Shown: positions 57,729-64,000 of the stretch, piece by piece
Numbering within the stretch: position 1 is the first letter of the stretch
How the letters are laid out: every line of letters begins with the position of its first letter
Assembly: GCF_902497555.1 (NCBI RefSeq)
Contig: NZ_CABVGP010000002.1
Span: 198,501-262,500, forward strand
Source of the DNA: Amycolatopsis camponoti
GTDB taxonomy: Bacteria > Actinomycetota > Actinomycetes > Mycobacteriales > Pseudonocardiaceae
Direction: 5' to 3'
Length of the DNA stretch: 64,000 bases
Position numbers and translations under genes: made by a program
Notes under the pieces: model-generated
Seen by the model: the letters and a program-made list of their open reading frames with translations, nothing else
The model's database searches: none
What the model was told of the DNA's origin: nothing

Positions 57729-58924
57729 CGAGTTCACGCCGGACAGTCCGTGCGTATCCGTTCGACATGCACGAGATCTCCGTTTCCGAGCAGTACCACG
57801 TCCTGCAGCGCGAAGAGCCGATGAGCCGGGTGCAGATGCCCTTCGGCGAACCGGCCTGGCTGGCGACGAAGTACGCCGACGTCAAGCTGGTGACGACCGA
57901 CCCGCGGTTCAGCCGGGAGCTCGCGCAGGGCCTCGACCAGCCGCGGATGCGCCGTCAGCAGATGGGCGACGGCATCATGGGGATGGACCCGCCGGACCAC
58001 TCCCGGCTGCGCCGCCTGGTCGGCAAGGCGTTCACCGCGCGTCGCCTGGAGCAGATGCGCGACGGCGTGAAGGACCTGGTCAACCGCCTGCTCGACGACA
58101 TGCAGGCGCACGGGAACAGCGCCGACCTCGTCGAAGAGCTGGCACGGCCGCTGCCGGTCACCGTGATCTGCGACCTGCTCGGGGTGCCGCAGGAGGACCA
58201 CAAGATCTTCCGCGAGTGGACCCAGGCGCTGGTCAGCGACGCCACGGCGAAGGGCGACGTCCTCGACGTCTACGGCGACCAGCTCGACAACTACGTCGCC
58301 GGGCTGGTGGCCCAGCGCCGCGAGGAGCCGACCGACGACCTGCTCGGCGCGCTCGTCTACGCCCGCGACGCCGGGGACAAGCTGACCGAGAACGAGCTGA
58401 TCTCGATCGCCGGCGCCGGCCTGCTGACCGGTGGCGTCGAGACGGTGTCGACGGCGCTGCCCAGCTTCGTCTTCACGTTGCTCACGCAGCCCGAGCTGCT
58501 GGCGCAACTGCGCGCGGACCCGGACTTGATGCCGACGGCGATCGAGGAGCTCCTGCGGTACGTGCCGATCAACACCGCGGCGATGTTCGCGCGCTACGCC
58601 ACCGAGGACATCCGCTTCGGTGACGTCGTCGTGCGGGCGGGCGACCCGGTGCTGCCGGCGCTGCACGCGGCCAACCGCGACCCGGAGGTCTTCGCCGACC
58701 CGGACCGCATCGACCTGACCCGCAAGCCGAACCCGCACGTGGCGTTCGGCCACGGCCCGCACCACTGCATCGGTGCGCAGCTGGCGCGGCTGGAGCTGCA
58801 GGAAGCGCTGAAGGCGATTCTCGCGCGGTTCCCGGACCTGCGGTTCGCGGATGGGCGCGAGGGCGTCAAGTGGGAGTACGGCGTCATCGTGCGCGGGCCT
58901 TCGCTGCTGCGCATCGCCTGGTGA
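57725..58924 (+). CDS. Cytochrome P450 tailoring enzyme
   Basis: The 399-residue bacterial P450 has I-helix GLLTGGVETVSTAL (acid-alcohol pair E-T kept), ExxR in AIEELLRYVP with downstream FARYATEDI, and the heme loop FGHGPHHCIGAQLARLEL with ligand Cys348. It resembles CYP105/107 antibiotic hydroxylases. It should oxidise the macrolactam or a sugar-bearing intermediate. It starts with GTG 57725 overlapping the mutase stop, so it is made together with the starter enzymes, although a tailoring step comes last. Redox partners are not in the window. Confidence 0.92.
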   Translation: MTSSRRTVRAYPFDMHEISVSEQYHVLQREEPMSRVQMPFGEPAWLATKYADVKLVTTDPRFSRELAQGLDQPRMRRQQMGDGIMGMDPPDHSRLRRLVGKAFTARRLEQMRDGVKDLVNRLLDDMQAHGNSADLVEELARPLPVTVICDLLGVPQEDHKIFREWTQALVSDATAKGDVLDVYGDQLDNYVAGLVAQRREEPTDDLLGALVYARDAGDKLTENELISIAGAGLLTGGVETVSTALPSFVFTLLTQPELLAQLRADPDLMPTAIEELLRYVPINTAAMFARYATEDIRFGDVVVRAGDPVLPALHAANRDPEVFADPDRIDLTRKPNPHVAFGHGPHHCIGAQLARLELQEALKAILARFPDLRFADGREGVKWEYGVIVRGPSLLRIAW

Positions 58925-58946
58925 TTTCCCGCCCCTAGAACGCTTT

Positions 58947-58983
58947 TCAGGGGATCCGGCCGCGGTGCGCGCCGACCTAAGAT
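58947..58983 (+). promoter_or_regulatory. Cluster promoter D upstream of the polyketide synthase
   Basis: TCAGGGG at 58947-58953 lies exactly 31 bp before a -10-like TAAGAT at 58978-58983, matching promoters A and C in spacing. A weaker CTAGAAC at 58935-58941 stands where the first repeat would be. The synthase starts 55 bp after the -10. Confidence 0.5.
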
Positions 58984-59032
58984 CGAAAAAGACGACCATG
59001 AGTGCTGGCTTGCTACAGCGGTGGAGTGCGGA

Positions 59033-62000
59033 ATGCGTGAGTTTGAAACCGAATCGAATCGGGCGTCCGGGTTCGCGGAGCGGCTGACCGAACTGCCCTC
59101 CGGTGACCGCTCGGCATTCCTGGCCGACGTCGTCCACGACGCCACCCGGGCCGCGCTGCTGGCGGCGCGCCCGGACGTCCCGGCGGTGCTCGACCCCGAA
59201 AAGGCGTTCTCCGACCACGGGTTCGACTCGCTGGCCGCGGTGGAGCTGCACGCTCGGCTCACCGAGGCCACCGGGCTCGACCTGCCGGTCACCCTGGCCT
59301 TCGACCACCCGACGCCGGTCGCCGTCGCGCGCTTCCTGCACGCGGCGGTGTTCGGTGCGGAGGTCATCCACAGTGGACTCGCGAACACGAGCGACCCGGA
59401 CGAGCCGGTCGCGATCGTCGGCATCGGCTGCCGCTACCCGGGCGGGGCCGCCTCGCCCGAGGACCTCTGGCGGCTCGTCGCCGAAGAGGTGCACACCATC
59501 ACCGGGTTCCCGACCGACCGCGGCTGGGACCTCGACGGCCTCTACGACCCCGACCCGGACCGCCCGGGCAGCAGCTACGTCACCTCCGGTGGCTTCCTGC
59601 CCGACGCGGGCGAGTTCGACGCGGGCTTCTTCGGCATCGCCCCGCGCGAGGCGTCGGCGATGGACCCGCAGCAGCGGCTCGTCCTCGAGACGGCGTGGGA
59701 AGCACTGGAGCGCGCCAAGATCGACCCGACGACGCTGCGCGGCACGCCCGCCGGCGTCTTCATCGGCGCCGAGGCCCAGGAGTACGGCCCGCGCCTGCAC
59801 GAGGCCCCGGACGGCCTCGACGGATACATGCTCACCGGCAACGCGCCCAGCGTCGTCTCGGGCCGCGTCGCCTACGCGCTCGGCCTCGAAGGCCCGACGC
59901 TGACCGTCGACACCGCGTGCTCCGGCTCGCTCGTCGCGCTGCACCTCGCCGTGCAGGCCCTGCGCCGCGGCGAAACCCCGCTCGCGCTCGCCGGCGGTGT
60001 CGCCGTCATGGGCGGGCCCGGCACGTTCACCGCGTTCAGCCGCCAGCGCGGCCTCGCCGAGGACGGCCGCTGCAAGGCCTTCGCCGCGGCCGCCGACGGC
60101 ACCGGGTTCGCCGAGGGCGTCGGTGTCCTGGTGCTGGAACGGCTGTCCGACGCCGTCGCGAACGGGCACACCGTGCTCGCGATCGTCCGCGGCACCGCCA
60201 TCAACTCCGACGGCGCGTCCAACGGCCTCACCGCCCCCAACGGCCCGTCGCAGCAGCGCGTCATCCACCGCGCTCTCGCCGACGCACGCCTGGAAGCGTC
60301 CGAAGTGGACGCTGTCGAGGCGCACGGCACCGGCACCCGGCTCGGCGACCCGATCGAGGCGCAGGCGCTGCTCGCCACCTACGGCCAGAGCCGCGAAACC
60401 CCGCTGCTGCTCGGCTCGATCAAGTCCAACATCGGCCACACCCAGGCCGCGGCCGGCGTGGCCGGCGTGATCAAGATGGTCGAGGCGATCCGCCGCGGCC
60501 GCCTGCCGAAGACCCTGCACGTCGACGCGCCGACCCCGCACGTCGACTGGACCGCGGGCGCGGTCGAGCTGCTGACCGAGGCCCGCGAGTGGCCCGCGGT
60601 CGAGCGTCCGCGCCGCGCCGGTGTCTCGTCGTTCGGCGTCAGCGGCACCAACGCGCATGTCATCATCGAGCAGGCGCCCGAGACCGCCGACGAGACGGTC
60701 GACACCCGGCCGCTGCCCGTCGTGCCGCTGCTCGTCTCGGCCCGCAGCGAGGAAGCCCTGCGGGCGCAGGCCGAAAAGCTGGTGTCCGCGGTGGAGTCCG
60801 CTGATCTCACCGAGGTCGGTTTCTCCCTCGCCGGCACGCGTGCCGCGCACGACCACCGCGCCGTCGTCGTCGCCGAGAGCACCGAGGACGCCGTCCGCGG
60901 CCTGCGCGCACTCGCCGCGGGGGAGCCGGACAGCGCCGTCGTCACCGGCGAACGCACGCCGGGCAAGCTCGCCATGCTGTTCACCGGCCAGGGCTCGCAG
61001 CGCCTCGCCATGGGCAAGGAGCTGTACCTCGCCCACCCGGTCTTCGCCGAGGTCTTCGACGAGGCCATCGACCACCTCGACGTCCAGATGGACCGCCCGC
61101 TGCGGGACGTCCTCTTCGGCGACGACGCCGAGGAGCTGAACGGCACCCAGTACGCGCAGTGCACGCTGTTCGCGATCGAGGTCGCGCTGGCGCGGCTGCT
61201 GGAGTCCTGGGGCGTCAGGCCGGCCGTCCTGCTCGGCCACTCGATCGGCGAGCTGGCCGCCGCGCACATCGCCGGTGTCTGGTCGCTGGAGGACGCCTGC
61301 CTGGTCGTCGCCGCGCGTGGGCGGCTCATGCAGGCCCTGCCCGAGGGCGGGGCGATGGTCGCCATCGCCGCGACCGAGGACGAGGTCGGCCCGCTGCTCA
61401 CGGACGGCGTGAGCATCGCCGCGATCAACGGGCCCACGTCGGTCGTCGTCTCCGGCGAGCGCGCCGAGGTCGAGGCCGTCGCCGAGGTGTTCCGCCTGCA
61501 GGGCCGCAAGACGAGCGAGCTGCGCGTGTCGCACGCGTTCCACTCGCCGCTGATGGAGCCGATGCTCGCCGGGTTCCGGGAGGTCCTGGAGGTCGTCGAC
61601 TACGCGCCGCCGTCGATCCCCCTCGTCTCGAACGTCACCGGCCGCCTGGCCACCGCCGAGGAGCTGTGCTCGCCCGGCTACTGGCTCTACCACGTGCGAC
61701 GGCCGGTCCGGTTCGCCGACGGCGTCGCCGCGCTCGCCGCGGCCGGCGTCACCACCGCCCTCGAGGTCGGCCCGGACGCCGTCCTGGCGGCGATGGCCGC
61801 CACCGGCCCGCACGGCCGCGACATCGCGTTCGTGCCCGCGCAGCGCCGCGGCCACGCCGAGGTCCCGGCGCTCGCCGGCGCGCTCGGCCGGCTGCACACA
61901 CGGGGCGTGGCCGTCGGCTGGACCGCGTTCTTCGGCCCGGCCAACGCCGTCGACCTGCCGACGTACGCCTTCCAGCGCAAGCACTTCTGGCTCACCGCGC

Positions 62001-64000
62001 GCGGCGCCACCGACTTCGGCCAGCTCGCCTCCGGCCACCCGCTGCTGGCCGCCGAGATCGGCCTGGCCGACCACGACGGCCTGGTTCTGACCGGCCGCAT
62101 CGGCCTGCGGTCGCACCCGTGGCTCGCCGACCACACCATCGCCGGCACGGCTCTGCTGCCCGGCACCGCGTTCGTCGAGATGGCCCTGCACGCCGCCGGG
62201 CGCGCGGGCTGCGACGTCGTCGACGAGCTGACCCTGCAGGCGCCGCTCGCCGTGCCCGAAGGCGCCGGCGCCGAGGTGCAGGCCGTGGTCGGCCCGGTCG
62301 AGGACGGGCGCCGCACCATCGAGTTCTACTCGCGGACCACGCACGACGTCGCCTGGACCCGCCACGCCGTCGGCGTGCTGGCCGAGGCTCCGGCCGCGGA
62401 GCCCGCGCCGATCACCGAGTGGCCCCCGTCCGGCGCCGAGGTCGTCGCCACGCACGAGCTGTACGAAGAGCTGGCCGCGCAGGGTTACGGTTACGGCTCG
62501 CTGTTCCAGGGCCTGCGGACCGCGTGGAAGCGCGACGACGTCGTGTACGCCGAGGTCGCCCTGCCCACGCGGGACGACTCCTTCGGCATCCACCCCGCGC
62601 TGCTCGACGCCGTCCTGCACGCCACCGACTTCGCCCCGGGCGAGGCCCGGGAGGCCGACGAGATCCGCCTGCCGTTCGCGTGGACCGGCGTGCGGCTGCA
62701 CGCCTCCGGCGCGGCCGAGGTCCGGGTGCGGATCACCTCGCCCGCCACCGGCGGTGTCTCCCTCGAGGTCACCGACCCGGCGGGGACGCCGGTGCTGTCG
62801 GTCGAGTCGTTCCGCTCCCGCCCGGTCAGCGGCGCCGACCTGGGCCCGCGGGCCCAGGACCTGCTGCACACCGTCGAATGGACGCCGGTCGCGATCGCCG
62901 ACGGGGACATCGCCGTCACCGAGGTCACCGACCTGGCCCAGCTGACCGAGGTGCCGGACACGATCGTCGTGCCGGTCGCCGCGAAGGGCCGGAGCGTCCC
63001 GGCGGCGGCCAAGCAAGCCGCCCACCGCGTGCTCGCCGTCCTCCAGGCGTTCGTCGCCGACGAGCGCTTCGCCGCGGCCAAGCTCGTGCTCCGGACTCCC
63101 GGCTCGCTCGCCGACTCCGTCGTGCGCGGGCTGGTGCGCTCGGCGCAGGCCGAGCAGCCGGGCCGGATCGTCCTGATCGAGGGCGACACCACCGCCGCGA
63201 CGCTGGCCACCGCGCTCGCGTCCGGCGAGCCGGAGCTGCGCGTCGACGGTGACCGGGTGCTGGCCCCACGGCTCGTCCGCCTGCACACCGACGCACCGGC
63301 CTGGCAGCCCGACGGCACCGTGCTGATCACCGGCGGCACCGGCGGCCTCGGCGCGCAGGTCGCGCGGCACCTCGTCACCACCCACGGCGTCCGGCACCTG
63401 GTGCTGCTCAGCCGCCGCGGAAGCGACGCCCCGGGCGCCGCCGAGCTGGTCGCGGAGCTGGCGGAAACCGCGACGGTGCAGGTCATCGCCTGTGACGTCA
63501 CGAAGAAGCGGTCGCTGTCGGCCGCGCTGAAGAAGATCGAGCAGCCGCTGACCGCCGTCGTCCACACCGCCGGTGTGCTCGACGACGCCCTGATCGGCTC
63601 GCTCACCGACGAGCGCCTCGACGCCGTCCTCGGCCCCAAGGTCGACGCCGCGTGGGCGCTGCACGAGCTGACTTCGGACCTGGCCGCGTTCGTCCTGTTC
63701 TCCTCCTCGGCCGGCCTGGTCGACGGCGTGGGCCAGGCCAACTACGCCGCGGGCAACACCTTCCTCGACGCGCTCGCCGAGCACCGCCGCGAGCAGGGCC
63801 TCCCCGCGACGTCGCTGGCCTGGGGCCTGTGGACCGACGACGGCGCCGCGCTCGGCATGAGCGCCGGACTGTCCGAAAAGGACCTGAGCCGGATCGGCCG
63901 GCTGGGTCTCGCCCCGCTGACCGCGGCCGAAAGCCTGGCCGCGCTGGACGCCGCGATCGCCTCGGACACGGCCACCGTCGTGCCCACCCGCGTCGACCGC
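59033..64000 (+). CDS. Modular type I polyketide synthase: ACP-KS-AT-DH-KR... (cut by right edge)
   Basis: 1656 codons are visible and the frame is open at the window end. Order: loading ACP (about 28-105; [12 protein letters not shown]), KS (about 124-546; Cys296 in DTACSGS, His in EAHGTGT and [10 protein letters not shown]), AT (about 648-940; Ser737 in GHSIGE, malonyl signature HAFH at 834-837), DH (about 1002-1280; His1034 in [11 protein letters not shown], Asp in HPALLDAV), KR (about 1429-1610; [11 protein letters not shown] motif of B type, Tyr1571 in NYAAGN). A bare ACP at the start with no loading AT fits starter delivery by the VinK-like transferase. Module 1 should add malonyl-CoA and leave an alpha,beta double bond. 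ATG 59033 follows GTGGAG. Confidence 0.95.
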   Translation, partial: MREFETESNRASGFAERLTELPSGDRSAFLADVVHDATRAALLAARPDVPAVLDPEKAFSDHGFDSLAAVELHARLTEATGLDLPVTLAFDHPTPVAVARFLHAAVFGAEVIHSGLANTSDPDEPVAIVGIGCRYPGGAASPEDLWRLVAEEVHTITGFPTDRGWDLDGLYDPDPDRPGSSYVTSGGFLPDAGEFDAGFFGIAPREASAMDPQQRLVLETAWEALERAKIDPTTLRGTPAGVFIGAEAQEYGPRLHEAPDGLDGYMLTGNAPSVVSGRVAYALGLEGPTLTVDTACSGSLVALHLAVQALRRGETPLALAGGVAVMGGPGTFTAFSRQRGLAEDGRCKAFAAAADGTGFAEGVGVLVLERLSDAVANGHTVLAIVRGTAINSDGASNGLTAPNGPSQQRVIHRALADARLEASEVDAVEAHGTGTRLGDPIEAQALLATYGQSRETPLLLGSIKSNIGHTQAAAGVAGVIKMVEAIRRGRLPKTLHVDAPTPHVDWTAGAVELLTEAREWPAVERPRRAGVSSFGVSGTNAHVIIEQAPETADETVDTRPLPVVPLLVSARSEEALRAQAEKLVSAVESADLTEVGFSLAGTRAAHDHRAVVVAESTEDAVRGLRALAAGEPDSAVVTGERTPGKLAMLFTGQGSQRLAMGKELYLAHPVFAEVFDEAIDHLDVQMDRPLRDVLFGDDAEELNGTQYAQCTLFAIEVALARLLESWGVRPAVLLGHSIGELAAAHIAGVWSLEDACLVVAARGRLMQALPEGGAMVAIAATEDEVGPLLTDGVSIAAINGPTSVVVSGERAEVEAVAEVFRLQGRKTSELRVSHAFHSPLMEPMLAGFREVLEVVDYAPPSIPLVSNVTGRLATAEELCSPGYWLYHVRRPVRFADGVAALAAAGVTTALEVGPDAVLAAMAATGPHGRDIAFVPAQRRGHAEVPALAGALGRLHTRGVAVGWTAFFGPANAVDLPTYAFQRKHFWLTARGATDFGQLASGHPLLAAEIGLADHDGLVLTGRIGLRSHPWLADHTIAGTALLPGTAFVEMALHAAGRAGCDVVDELTLQAPLAVPEGAGAEVQAVVGPVEDGRRTIEFYSRTTHDVAWTRHAVGVLAEAPAAEPAPITEWPPSGAEVVATHELYEELAAQGYGYGSLFQGLRTAWKRDDVVYAEVALPTRDDSFGIHPALLDAVLHATDFAPGEAREADEIRLPFAWTGVRLHASGAAEVRVRITSPATGGVSLEVTDPAGTPVLSVESFRSRPVSGADLGPRAQDLLHTVEWTPVAIADGDIAVTEVTDLAQLTEVPDTIVVPVAAKGRSVPAAAKQAAHRVLAVLQAFVADERFAAAKLVLRTPGSLADSVVRGLVRSAQAEQPGRIVLIEGDTTAATLATALASGEPELRVDGDRVLAPRLVRLHTDAPAWQPDGTVLITGGTGGLGAQVARHLVTTHGVRHLVLLSRRGSDAPGAAELVAELAETATVQVIACDVTKKRSLSAALKKIEQPLTAVVHTAGVLDDALIGSLTDERLDAVLGPKVDAAWALHELTSDLAAFVLFSSSAGLVDGVGQANYAAGNTFLDALAEHRREQGLPATSLAWGLWTDDGAALGMSAGLSEKDLSRIGRLGLAPLTAAESLAALDAAIASDTATVVPTRVDR

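Noticed and set aside
57734..63784. A 2016-codon open frame on the minus strand over the P450 and polyketide synthase genes
   Set aside because: It is an antisense shadow of GC-rich coding sequence: no protein motifs, Arg/Val/Gly/Asp-rich composition, and clear P450 and synthase domains on the plus strand.
1..64000. tRNA, rRNA, insertion sequences, integrase or attachment sites
   Set aside because: Reading both strands I saw no tRNA-like T-loop with matching arms, no transposase or integrase motifs and no long terminal inverted repeats. A covariance-model scan would be the decisive test for RNA genes.

Overview
The window is about 70% GC or higher in most parts. It has short overlapping operons, many GTG starts, AfsR-type regulators, XRE-DUF397 pairs and mycelial-actinomycete secretory genes. 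This points to a filamentous actinomycete. The intergenic repeat style suggests Pseudonocardiaceae, probably Amycolatopsis, but that genus call is inference.

Layout. 1-6.2 kb: an AfsR-like regulator cut by the left edge, a catalytically degenerate thioesterase-like gene, an O-methyltransferase, small secreted proteins and a Kelch protein. 6.2-14.1 kb: an orphan substrate-binding lipoprotein, a complete branched-chain-amino-acid-type ABC importer (LivG-F-H-M-K) and two regulators. 14.1-21.5 kb: a frameshifted hypothetical gene, a chloramphenicol-type MFS exporter, and a histidine kinase/response regulator pair divergent from a MacB/FtsX-type ABC exporter, with two copies of one dyad motif. 21.5-27.7 kb: a second AfsR-like regulator, then two class III cyclase-like paralogues around an XRE-DUF397-DUF397 block, part of it of lower GC. 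27.7-35.3 kb: a GH11 xylanase plus CE4 esterase, an orphan response regulator with a 38-residue membrane protein, and an ABC exporter operon with a secreted beta-propeller phosphoesterase. 35.3-43.2 kb: an RclA-like flavoprotein operon with its AraC regulator, a STAS protein, an HNH endonuclease and a HATPase-type anti-sigma protein.

From 43.3 kb to the right edge lies the left part of a type I polyketide cluster. It carries the whole starter cassette known from vicenistatin-type macrolactams: glutamate mutase S and E subunits, a 3-methylaspartate-ACP ligase, a PLP decarboxylase, an aminoacyl (alanine) ligase, a stand-alone ACP, a trans-acyltransferase and an amidohydrolase that removes the protecting residue. 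A type II thioesterase, an acyl-CoA carboxylase beta/epsilon pair, a glycosyltransferase, a P450 and a two-component system accompany it. The first polyketide synthase reads ACP-KS-AT(malonyl)-DH-KR and runs off the window. Expected product: a glycosylated macrolactam primed by 3-aminoisobutyrate.

Four promoters in the cluster share T(T/C)AGGGG 31-32 bp upstream of a -10 hexamer, three of them with a second upstream TTAG heptamer. They look like the operators of one pathway regulator lying outside the window.
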